Assembly: GCA_902784565.1 (NCBI GenBank) | Contig: CACZVE010000001.1 | Location: 62,001-126,000, forward strand | Direction: 5' to 3' | DNA: 64,000 bases | Origin: an uncultured Prevotellaceae bacterium | GTDB lineage: Bacteria; Bacteroidota; Bacteroidia; Bacteroidales; Bacteroidaceae | Program-made: the position numbers and the translations under genes | The notes under the pieces: model-generated | The model's database searches: none | Told to the model about the DNA's origin: nothing | Seen by the model: only the letters and a program-made list of their open reading frames with translations | Shown here: positions 1 through 13,147 of the stretch, piece after piece | Layout of the letters: each line of letters begins with the position of its first letter | Numbering within the stretch: position 1 is the first letter of the stretch

Positions 1-1487
1 TAGTTGTTGTTACCGCCATAGAGTCCGAAACGGATCAGGTCGACACGACGACGACCCTCGTAATAGAACTCACGAGCCCACTCGTCGATGATGTCGTTTA
101 ACGTGTAGTTGGTGCTGCTCGTCGAGGCATGGGCACGGCTACGGAGACTGTTGATCAGTTCAGTACCTTCATCTGTCGTGGTACCGCCGTTCGTACGGGC
201 TGTAGCCTCTGCATAGGTCAGATAGGCCTCTGCCAGACGGAACAGGAAGAAGTCGGTGTCGGGGAACTGGGCGTTCTTGGTGGCACCATTGTCGCTGCGG
301 AAGTTGGTCCACTTGGCGACGGCATAGCCGTTGGTGAACTCAGTGGTCTTCTCGACATCGAGGGTACGACCTTCGCTGCAAAACAGGGCGCGGTCGTCAC
401 CGGCAGCCGTAGCCATATCATACGACTGTGCCTCAGGAGCATCTCCCAGCGGGAAGAACTTCTTGACAAGCTCCGGACGGGCACGGTTACCACCCCATGC
501 CTCCGTCGTGTTGTTGGTGGCTGTGTCGTCATTGGGATTAGCGTGCATGTTTCCGTCGAAGGTAGAGGCGATGCAGAAGAGTGTGCCACCCCAACTGGTG
601 GTGGTAGAACCGTCCTGCAGGATGGGGAAGATGGCCTCGTATGCAGCGTCGCTCTCACCGTTGTCGGCCATGAACAACATCTGATAGGCACTCCACTGGT
701 TGACACCGACAGTGTTCAGTTTGTAGTTACTGTCAATCACCTTCTTGGCATAGAAGGCTGCCTTATCCCACTGGGCGGTGCCTGTGTAGACCTCTGCATT
801 CAGATACAGACGGGCCAGCAACATCCAGGCGGCACCCTTGGTGACACGACCATAATCCTTATCGGTAGACTTCATAGCCTTGGCGTCCATCAGGTTTGGC
901 TCAATCTCCAACAGTTCCTTCTCAATCCAGTTGTAGGCATCCAGACGGGAGATCTGCTCTGGTTTGGAGAGTGACTCTGTGAAGGGGATATTGCCAAAGG
1001 CATCCATCAGCATATAATACTGCAGGGCGCGCACCCAACGTACCTCAGCCTTCATCTGGGCATCACCGCCGTCGCCGACCTCGTTCAGGTAACTGTTGCA
1101 GTAGTTGATACCTGTGGTCAGACGGTAGTAGTACATGTGCATCATCGGGTGGGAGGCATCATACTGGTTGAAGTTGAAACCGGCAATACCGGGGTCACCC
1201 CAACAACAGATGGACTCATCCGTGGGCAGTTCGTTGGAATTCCACAACTGACGGATGAAACCGGCGGTACCGCCATCATAGCCGTCGATATCAGAGTCGC
1301 CGTTGGCACCACCGTTACCGGGCAGTGCAAGGTTGGCGTAGCACTTCAGGAACAGACCGTCCACACTGGTCTCCGTGGAGAGGTTGGGGTCTATCGGGTC
1401 CACATCCAGGTCTTTCACACACGAGGTCATTCCAAGTGTCAGTGCGAAAGCGGCCGCGGGAATGATATTCTTAATGATATATTTCAT
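1..1487 (-). CDS. susD: SusD-like starch-binding outer-membrane lipoprotein (C-terminus beyond window)
   Basis: This is the surface glycan-binding partner that sits over a SusC porin and feeds oligosaccharides to it. The start is the ATG at 1485-1487, giving a signal peptide that begins MKYIIKNIIP and ends in a lipobox (LGMTSC, Cys about residue 22), so the mature protein should be lipid-anchored. SusD-family features are visible: an N-terminal TPR-like part, the R-x-x-R-A-L-Q-Y-Y stretch near 1045, and a typical late Y-Y-E-G-R-R-R-V-D-L-I-R-F motif near the window edge. About 495 codons are present and the reading frame is still open at base 1, so only the last few tens of residues are missing. 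It lies 21 bp downstream of susC on the same strand and must be co-transcribed. The starch assignment comes from the neighbours, not from this protein. Confidence 0.95.
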   Translation of the reverse strand, partial: MKYIIKNIIPAAAFALTLGMTSCVKDLDVDPIDPNLSTETSVDGLFLKCYANLALPGNGGANGDSDIDGYDGGTAGFIRQLWNSNELPTDESICCWGDPGIAGFNFNQYDASHPMMHMYYYRLTTGINYCNSYLNEVGDGGDAQMKAEVRWVRALQYYMLMDAFGNIPFTESLSKPEQISRLDAYNWIEKELLEIEPNLMDAKAMKSTDKDYGRVTKGAAWMLLARLYLNAEVYTGTAQWDKAAFYAKKVIDSNYKLNTVGVNQWSAYQMLFMADNGESDAAYEAIFPILQDGSTTTSWGGTLFCIASTFDGNMHANPNDDTATNNTTEAWGGNRARPELVKKFFPLGDAPEAQSYDMATAAGDDRALFCSEGRTLDVEKTTEFTNGYAVAKWTNFRSDNGATKNAQFPDTDFFLFRLAEAYLTYAEATARTNGGTTTDEGTELINSLRSRAHASTSSTNYTLNDIIDEWAREFYYEGRRRVDLIRFGLYGGNNN

Positions 1488-1508
1488 AACTTTATCTCCT
1501 TATTATTT

Positions 1509-4500
1509 TTAGAAATTCAGGTTCAGACCTAAGATAACAGAGAACGGACGGGGATACATGTTCTGATCGACACCATTGCCAATCTCAGGATCCAGACCGT
1601 CGTACTTCGTGATAGTGAACACATTGGATGCTGTCGCATAGACGCGGCCGTTCAGATACTTGCTGAAGGTGTAGCCCAACGTGATGTTGTCACACTTCAG
1701 GAACGAGGCGTTCGTCACATAGTAGTCTGACTGGTTGGCAGTCAGTTCCCAGGTCTGCCAGTTGCGCTCCAGGGCTGCCGTCAGGTGGTTGGCCATGTAA
1801 GCCTGCTGTACCCAGCCGCCGGTAGGACCGACGTTGCTGGAACCGCGAAGGACATCATTGAACACATAGTTGCCGATGCTGGCGCGGAAAGAACAGCCGA
1901 GGTCGAAGTTCTTGTATTCCACACGAGAGGAGAGACCCATCGTCACAGGAGGCGTCGGGCTCTTGTAGAGATAACGGTCATCGGGTGTGATGACACCGTC
2001 GCCGTTACGGTCTACCACACAGTTCTCTATAGGCATGCCGTTGGCATCGTAAACCTGCTGATAGACATAGAAGGAATTGGCGGGGTAGCCTACCTGATGG
2101 GCCTGGACGTAGTTACCAGTACCACCACCGGCACCAGGACCGGTCTCAACGGGAGAACCATTGCTGGATACACCCTCAAGGTCGGTAATCTCATTCTTGT
2201 TCCAGGTCACGTTGTAATCCAACTGCCAGAACCAGTCTTTCTTCTGGATGACCTTCCAACTGATGGTGCCCTCGATACCTACGTTCTTCAGAGAACCGAT
2301 GTTCTGCCACATCATATTCTTATAACCCGACATGGCCGGAGCCTTGGCATAGTTTAACAGGTCGGTGGTCTTACGGTAGTAGTAGTCCACGCTGGCCGTC
2401 AGACGCTGATCCATGAAACCGAAGTCGAGTCCGACATTATAGGTGGTCGTGGTTTCCCACTTCAGGTCGTCGGTATAGTTGTCGGGACGATACAGGATAC
2501 CGTCACCGTAGATGGGATAGAGTCCGTTGGTACCTACGCTCTTGGAATAGGTATGGATCCATCCATAGTCGGATACACCGTCCTGCTGACCGGTCTTACC
2601 CCATCCGAGACGGAGTTTCAGGTCGCTCAGGGCATCCACATTCTTCAGGAATCCCTCATTCTTGATCTTCCAGGCCAGAGCCACAGAAGGGAACACGGCC
2701 CAGTGCTTCTTGAAACGTGAAGAACCGTCATCACGGACGGTAGCCGTCACCATGTAACGGTCCATCAGCGTATAGTTCATACGTCCGAAGAATGATACGA
2801 GATAATGTTCTGTCTTATACGACTTGTTGTCGTCAGCATATTCATAGTCGGCCTTCTGTCCACGAAGGTTGACGTCATTGTTGGTCATCGGGTAGTAACG
2901 GGGCTTGTCAGTGATCTCACTGCTCCAGAAACGCTGCCACTCATAACCACCCATGATATCGAAGTGGTGGTTCTTGTTGAAGTCCTTGTAGTACTGAGCG
3001 TATGCACTCAGCGTCGTGTTGCGCTTGGTCTTCTGCCAGTAACCGCTCTTACCGTAGTACATGCTACCTGGAGAGGCAGGAGAACTGGACAACTGGTTGG
3101 TATACTGACGACCCTTAGAGATGTCGATACCCAACGTGAGGTGCAGACGGAGGTCTTCGAAACCATGAACTCTATATTCTGCGTCGGCACTGCCGATGAA
3201 AGAACGGCTGTGAGCCACCTCACTCTGTTCGGTGAGCAGTGACAGCGGGTTGCTGGTAGCATCCTTGAACTTGGTGAGTGGCCACTGTTCGTCGTTCAGT
3301 GAGGCACCCGAGCCCAGCCACTGGTAATAACCACCGAGGTTATAAAGCATCAGTTCGGTGTTGTCACCCAACATCTCCTTGCTCCTCTGAGAAGTGAATG
3401 AATAAGGATCCTGTGTCGGGTCCATGCTGACGGCAGCACCGACGGCACCTGTGTTGGCATACTGCGAACGGGCGTACATGCCTTTGGCATTCAGGTTCAG
3501 TGTCAGATGGTTATCCAACAGGGTCGGATTCAGATTGAGGGAGACCGTGTAACGATTGAAATCAGAGGTCTTCAATGTACCTTCCTGATCGGTCACACCC
3601 AGTGACAGACGATAAGGAATCTGTTTGATGGCACCCGAAAGGGTGATGTTATGATCGTACGACCAGGCCGTGCGGTAGATCTCTTTCTGCCAGTCGGTAT
3701 TGGCTGTACCTAAGGCACGGTAGGCATCATGGTCGGTGCCATACAGTTTGGTAATGTAGGCACGGAACTGGTCACCGTCCATCACGTCGAGTTGACCTTT
3801 GTTCGTGCTCCATGTCCAACTGCCGGCATAGGATACCTGAACACCGGAACCGACGCGGCCCTTCTTGGTGGTGATGATGATGACACCGTTAGAACCACGG
3901 CTACCGTAGATGGCTGTGGCCGAGGCATCCTTCAACACGTTAAACGACTCAATATCCTGCGGGTTGATGGTCGACAGGATATTGGGGGCACCGGCAACAC
4001 CACTGTTGTCGATGGGGATACCATCGATGACAATCAGAGGATCATTGGATGCTGACAGGGATGAACCGCCACGGATACGGATCTTTGAACCGGTACCGGG
4101 CTCACCACTGTTACTGGTGATGTTGACACCGGCCACCTTACCGGCCAACATGTCTTGGGCATTCACCACAACACCTTTGTTCTTGGAGTCTGGCTTCAGA
4201 GCGGTGACCGATCCGGTCAGGTCGCTCTTCCTGGCAACACCGTAACCGATGACCACCACGTCGTTCAGGACGGTCTGGTCGTCTTCCAACGTTACTTCAA
4301 TAGTCGGCGCTGCCTTCACCGTAACGGTCTGGTAACCGATGTAGGAGACGGTGATGTCTGCACCCTGGTTTGCCTTCAGCGCGAAGTTTCCTTCGAAGTC
4401 TGTCACGGTTGCGGTCTGTGTACCTGCAACGCGGACGGTTGCACCGATAATGTCTTCGCCTGTAGCATCTTTCACATGGCCTCTGACGTCAATTTGCGCA

Positions 4501-4580
4501 AAGGCACCTACCGATAGGAACAAGCCTAACAAAAGGCCGAGCATCCTAAGCGGAATCTGAATGTTTACCTGCTTCATCAT
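1509..4580 (-). CDS. susC: SusC-like TonB-dependent outer-membrane transporter (starch locus)
   Basis: This 1023-residue outer-membrane porin should import malto-oligosaccharides using TonB energy. The order of parts is: signal peptide (residues 1-29, ending VGAFAQ), a carboxypeptidase-D-like regulatory beta-sandwich (about 30-103), the SusC signature DVVVIGYG (about 107-114), a plug domain with the conserved R-I-R-G-x-x-S stretch and IDGIPID, then a long 22-strand-type barrel ending in the aromatic terminus LNLNF. The length is normal for the family. It is first in a leftward operon with the susD-like gene and is divergent from the LacI regulator across a 226 bp gap. A -7 box lies at 4650-4657, and the shared palindrome lies upstream of it. 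No N-terminal STN domain is seen, so direct anti-sigma signalling is not expected. Confidence 0.96.
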   Translation of the reverse strand: MMKQVNIQIPLRMLGLLLGLFLSVGAFAQIDVRGHVKDATGEDIIGATVRVAGTQTATVTDFEGNFALKANQGADITVSYIGYQTVTVKAAPTIEVTLEDDQTVLNDVVVIGYGVARKSDLTGSVTALKPDSKNKGVVVNAQDMLAGKVAGVNITSNSGEPGTGSKIRIRGGSSLSASNDPLIVIDGIPIDNSGVAGAPNILSTINPQDIESFNVLKDASATAIYGSRGSNGVIIITTKKGRVGSGVQVSYAGSWTWSTNKGQLDVMDGDQFRAYITKLYGTDHDAYRALGTANTDWQKEIYRTAWSYDHNITLSGAIKQIPYRLSLGVTDQEGTLKTSDFNRYTVSLNLNPTLLDNHLTLNLNAKGMYARSQYANTGAVGAAVSMDPTQDPYSFTSQRSKEMLGDNTELMLYNLGGYYQWLGSGASLNDEQWPLTKFKDATSNPLSLLTEQSEVAHSRSFIGSADAEYRVHGFEDLRLHLTLGIDISKGRQYTNQLSSSPASPGSMYYGKSGYWQKTKRNTTLSAYAQYYKDFNKNHHFDIMGGYEWQRFWSSEITDKPRYYPMTNNDVNLRGQKADYEYADDNKSYKTEHYLVSFFGRMNYTLMDRYMVTATVRDDGSSRFKKHWAVFPSVALAWKIKNEGFLKNVDALSDLKLRLGWGKTGQQDGVSDYGWIHTYSKSVGTNGLYPIYGDGILYRPDNYTDDLKWETTTTYNVGLDFGFMDQRLTASVDYYYRKTTDLLNYAKAPAMSGYKNMMWQNIGSLKNVGIEGTISWKVIQKKDWFWQLDYNVTWNKNEITDLEGVSSNGSPVETGPGAGGGTGNYVQAHQVGYPANSFYVYQQVYDANGMPIENCVVDRNGDGVITPDDRYLYKSPTPPVTMGLSSRVEYKNFDLGCSFRASIGNYVFNDVLRGSSNVGPTGGWVQQAYMANHLTAALERNWQTWELTANQSDYYVTNASFLKCDNITLGYTFSKYLNGRVYATASNVFTITKYDGLDPEIGNGVDQNMYPRPFSVILGLNLNF

Positions 4581-4649
4581 TACATTTAATTAGAGTTAAT
4601 TATTATACTTTTATTCGTTTTGTTTACAATTAGACATGATTTTACGGTG

Positions 4650-4657
4650 CAAAATTA
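4650..4657 (-). promoter_or_regulatory. Predicted -7 box of the susC promoter
   Basis: Reading leftwards the sequence is TAATTTTG, a perfect match to the Bacteroidetes -7 consensus TAnnTTTG. Transcription should start about 7 bp beyond it, near 4643, leaving a leader of about 60 nt before susC. No clear -33 TTTG is present, which fits a promoter that needs an activator. The rest of the 226 bp gap holds the palindrome at 4712 and the opposing lacI promoter. Confidence 0.7.
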
Positions 4658-4711
4658 TAAATCTTTCGCCTACCTTATACTTTTTTTTCTTTAAAATCGT
4701 TATTAGAATAG

Positions 4712-4725
4712 TGCAAACGTTTGCA
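4712..4725. promoter_or_regulatory. LacI-type operator, perfect 14-bp palindrome
   Basis: TGCAAACGTTTGCA is a perfect palindrome with the central CG step typical of LacI/PurR-family operators. It lies in the gap between the divergent susC and lacI-type genes. Its centre (4718.5) is exactly 61.5 bp from the first base of the -7 box of each flanking promoter, so one bound regulator could serve both. An identical copy is at 7194 and a 12/14 copy at 25644. Binding by the adjacent LacI protein is inferred. Confidence 0.8.
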
Positions 4726-4779
4726 TTGATATACATCAACTTAATGAGCGAATCGTGAATAGTGAACAGTGAAAAGTCG

Positions 4780-4787
4780 TAACTTTG
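4780..4787 (+). promoter_or_regulatory. Predicted -7 box of the lacI-type regulator promoter
   Basis: TAACTTTG matches TAnnTTTG. The start of transcription would be near 4795, only about a dozen bases before the ATG at 4807, so the leader is very short. The stretch just upstream (4751-4775) is a degenerate repeat of GTGAA units, of the same kind as one found before the gene at 38925. Confidence 0.65.
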
Positions 4788-4806
4788 CACCTGAAACTCA
4801 AACAAA

Positions 4807-5832
4807 ATGGATAAAGATACCCCTATGACCATGAAGGATATCGCCCGGGAATTAGGTATTTCCGTGGCGACGGTGTCACGTGCGCTGAGAGATTCTCCCC
4901 GTATCAGTGAGGAACGGCGCAAGGCCATTCAGACGTTTGCACGCGAACATAATTTCTACCCGAATGCCATCGGCGAGGCATTGCGCCACAGTAGGGTGAT
5001 GCCTATGCGTGTGATCGGTGTCATCGTGCCGGAGTTTACCCATTATTATTTCTCATCCATCCTGACGGGTATCGAGGAGGCGGCTTCCGCGCGCGGGTAT
5101 AATATTATGGTGGCACTGAGCGACGAGAAATATGAACGTGAGGTCCGTATCTGTGAGAATTTCCATCGCAACAAAGTGTGTGGCGTCATTGTGTCGCAGG
5201 CCAAGGATACGCACAACTATGACCATTACCAAAAACTGATTGATGGGGGCATCCCCTTGGTGTTTTACGACCGCATCTGTACGGGTGTGAATGCCAGTCG
5301 GGTGGTGGTTGATGATTATCTGGGGGCCTACAATGCCGTGACGCATCTGATTGAGTCTGGTTGCAAACGCATCGCCTTCTATGGCAGTCCCATGCAGATG
5401 CAGATATCCAAGAACCGCTACAATGGTTATGTGGATGCACTCCTGAAACACGGACTGGCTGTGGATGAGAAGATTGTGCGGGTGTGTGACAATCGTGGCG
5501 ATGCTGAGACCATCACACCGGAGATCCTGGCATTGGACCACCGGCCGGATGCTTTTTTTGCCGTCAACGACGATACAGCCATCGGTATTCTCTATACTGT
5601 GAAGCGTGCCGGATTCAAGGTGCCTGACGATATCTCCATCTGTGGCTTTACCAATGGTCAGCGGGCTATCGCCTGTGACCCAATGCTCACCACCGTTGAG
5701 CAACGGGGACATCTGGTTGGCGAGGAGGCTGCCGAGATCCTGATGGATAAGGTAGAGGGTCTGTCGCCCATCGAGAAAATAGAAAAACGGGTCGTCCGCA
5801 CCCGGTTGATTATAAGAGGAACAACGAAATAA
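4807..5832 (+). CDS. LacI/GalR-family transcriptional regulator of the starch regulon
   Basis: This 341-residue DNA-binding regulator senses a sugar ligand. The N-terminal helix-turn-helix is clear (residues 7-28, with DIARELGISVATVSRALRD), followed by the hinge region and a periplasmic-binding-protein-like effector domain from about residue 60 (VIGVIVPEF) to the C-terminus. The start ATG at 4807 leaves six residues before the HTH; ATG 4825 is possible. It forms an operon with the MFS transporter 12 bp downstream. The family usually represses, but the palindromes it probably binds sit far upstream of four -7 boxes, so I infer activation at those promoters. The effector is probably maltose or a short maltodextrin because every gene near the sites is for alpha-glucan use. 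Confidence 0.92.
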   Translation: MDKDTPMTMKDIARELGISVATVSRALRDSPRISEERRKAIQTFAREHNFYPNAIGEALRHSRVMPMRVIGVIVPEFTHYYFSSILTGIEEAASARGYNIMVALSDEKYEREVRICENFHRNKVCGVIVSQAKDTHNYDHYQKLIDGGIPLVFYDRICTGVNASRVVVDDYLGAYNAVTHLIESGCKRIAFYGSPMQMQISKNRYNGYVDALLKHGLAVDEKIVRVCDNRGDAETITPEILALDHRPDAFFAVNDDTAIGILYTVKRAGFKVPDDISICGFTNGQRAIACDPMLTTVEQRGHLVGEEAAEILMDKVEGLSPIEKIEKRVVRTRLIIRGTTK

Positions 5833-5844
5833 TGCATTATAGTT

Positions 5845-7173
5845 ATGAAACAGAAACCTGATTTAAGTTTTTGGAATTTGTGGAATCTGAGTTTCGGATT
5901 CTTCGGCGTTCAGATTGCCTACGCCTTGCAGAGTGCAAATATCTCACGTATCTTCCGTACCTTGGGGGCTGACCCCCATTCCCTGAGTTTCTTCTGGATT
6001 CTCCCGCCGTTGATGGGAATCCTTGTGCAACCGATTGTCGGTACACTCTCCGATAAGACGTGGACGCGCTTTGGCCGTCGCATCCCCTATCTGTTTGTGG
6101 GTGCCGCTGCTGCTGTGGCCGTGATGTGCCTGTTGCCGAATGCCGGTTCATTCGGAATGGCTGTCGGTACGGCTTTGATCTTCGGATTGATTGCCCTGAT
6201 GTTGCTCGACACCTCCATCAACATGGCCATGCAACCGTTTAAGATGCTCGTCGGCGACATGGTCAACGAGAAGCAGAAGGCCAAGGCCTATAGTATCCAG
6301 TCGTTCCTCTGCAATGCCGGCTCGGTGGTGGGATTCCTCTTCCCGTTTGTTTTCACGGCTATTGGCATCAGCAATGTGGCTCCTGAGGGGGTCGTACCTG
6401 ACTCCGTCATCTGGTCGTTCTATTGCGGTGCCGCCATTCTCATCCTCTGCGTGCTCTATACCACATCGAAAGTGAAGGAATGGAATCCGCAGGAATATGC
6501 AGAGTATAATGGTATTTCCGATAATTCCGGAGAATCCGGAGACCCCGGAAAATCCGAAACCTCTGGCAACTGGATCACCCTGCTGAAGAATGCCCCTTCT
6601 ACTTTCTGGAAGGTCGGTCTGGTACAGTTCTTCTGCTGGGCAGGCATGCTCTATATGTGGACGTATGTGGTGGATGCCGTCTCAGAGACGGTATGGGGTA
6701 CCATTGATCCCGCTACCAGCGACTATCAGGAGGCTGCCAACTGGACGGGTGTCCTCTATGCCATTCAAGCAATGGGTTCTGTGGTATGGGCCGCTATGTT
6801 GCCGCGCTTCAAGAATACCAAACTGGCCTATTCCGTCAGTTTGATTCTGGGTGCAATCGGTTTCTTACTCATCCCGTTCTGTCCTGACAAGTATTTGCAG
6901 ATCATTCCGTTCCTGCTGATTGGCTGCGGGTGGGCGGCTATGTTGGCCATGCCGTTCACCTTTGTGACGAACGCCCTGCAGGGCTACGGACATATGGGTG
7001 CCTATCTCGGTCTGTTCAATGGTACCATCTGTGTACCCCAGATCGTGGCTGCTATCTGTGGCGGAACGATCCTCTCGCTCGTCGGTCACCATCAGTCTAC
7101 GATGATGATTGTGGCAGGCGTCAGTTTCCTGATCGGATCGCTCTGCGTCTTCATCATCAAAGACAAAAAATAG
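5845..7173 (+). CDS. MFS (GPH/SLC45-like) maltose or maltodextrin transporter of the inner membrane
   Basis: This 442-residue polytopic membrane protein should carry maltose or other short alpha-glucosides across the inner membrane, taking over from SusC/D and the periplasmic enzymes. The N-terminus (SFWNLWNLSFGFFGVQIAYA) is typical of Bacteroidetes sugar transporters in the SLC45/GPH-like branch, and the loop motif G-x-L-S-D-K-T-x-T-R-F-G-R-R-x-P (around residues 67-83) is the MFS signature. About twelve hydrophobic segments are visible. The central cytoplasmic loop (about residues 219-238) is a degenerate repeat, NSGESGDPGKSETSG, encoded by an ATTCCGGA-like tandem repeat at about 6520-6571. 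The gene is 12 bp after the regulator and is followed by a hairpin terminator. Substrate is inferred from context. Confidence 0.88.
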   Translation: MKQKPDLSFWNLWNLSFGFFGVQIAYALQSANISRIFRTLGADPHSLSFFWILPPLMGILVQPIVGTLSDKTWTRFGRRIPYLFVGAAAAVAVMCLLPNAGSFGMAVGTALIFGLIALMLLDTSINMAMQPFKMLVGDMVNEKQKAKAYSIQSFLCNAGSVVGFLFPFVFTAIGISNVAPEGVVPDSVIWSFYCGAAILILCVLYTTSKVKEWNPQEYAEYNGISDNSGESGDPGKSETSGNWITLLKNAPSTFWKVGLVQFFCWAGMLYMWTYVVDAVSETVWGTIDPATSDYQEAANWTGVLYAIQAMGSVVWAAMLPRFKNTKLAYSVSLILGAIGFLLIPFCPDKYLQIIPFLLIGCGWAAMLAMPFTFVTNALQGYGHMGAYLGLFNGTICVPQIVAAICGGTILSLVGHHQSTMMIVAGVSFLIGSLCVFIIKDKK

Positions 7174-7193
7174 GCGGTTCCGCCCGAGGTTGG

Positions 7194-7207
7194 TGCAAAC
7201 GTTTGCA
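7194..7207. promoter_or_regulatory. LacI-type operator upstream of the malQ operon
   Basis: An exact second copy of TGCAAACGTTTGCA. Its centre (7200.5) lies 62.5 bp before the first base of the -7 box at 7263, nearly the same distance as at the susC/lacI site. A further half-site TGCAAAC occurs at 7237-7243. Confidence 0.8.
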
Positions 7208-7222
7208 TTGATAATTATCAAG

Positions 7223-7260
7223 AATCCCGCCGGTTGTGCAAACACCGACGGGATTTATTT
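7223..7260 (+). terminator. Hairpin terminator after the lacI-MFS operon
   Basis: AATCCCGCCGGT (7223-7234) pairs with ACCGACGGGATT (7244-7255) with one mismatch, and is followed by TATTTT. The position, 50 bp after the MFS stop, fits transcription termination. The hairpin ends only 3 bp before the -7 box of the next operon and so occupies that promoter's -33 region. Its loop carries the operator half-site. Confidence 0.7.
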
Positions 7261-7262
7261 TG

Positions 7263-7270
7263 TAATTTTG
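7263..7270 (+). promoter_or_regulatory. Predicted -7 box of the malQ-susB promoter
   Basis: TAATTTTG matches TAnnTTTG. Transcription would start near 7277, about 23 nt before the ATG at 7300. No -33 TTTG is seen at the usual spacing because that stretch is the preceding terminator hairpin, so activation from the operator at 7194 is plausible. Confidence 0.7.
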
Positions 7271-7299
7271 CGACAAAGAATCAATAAAAAGGACAGTCT

Positions 7300-13048
<5,749 letters not shown>

Positions 13049-13070
13049 GTCGTATGGTTATACAACTAAG

Positions 13071-13102
13071 AAAGCCGGATTCTTCACAGAGTCCGGCTTT
13101 TT
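13071..13102. terminator. Rho-independent terminator, probably bidirectional
   Basis: AAAGCCGGA (13071-13079) pairs perfectly with TCCGGCTTT (13092-13100) and is followed by TTTTC. On the other strand the hairpin ends in a short T-run too (AAAGAATCC side is weaker). It lies between the convergent ends of the TPR gene (stop 13048) and the GH3 gene (stop 13148). Confidence 0.85.
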
Positions 13103-13147
13103 CAACTAACAAATCAACTAATCTTTTTTATAACTAACTAATTAACC

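Noticed and set aside
4928..4941. A 12/14 match to the LacI operator inside the regulator's own coding region.
   Set aside because: It encodes residues of a conserved helix region and has no -7 box at either of the two spacings seen elsewhere; chance is as likely.
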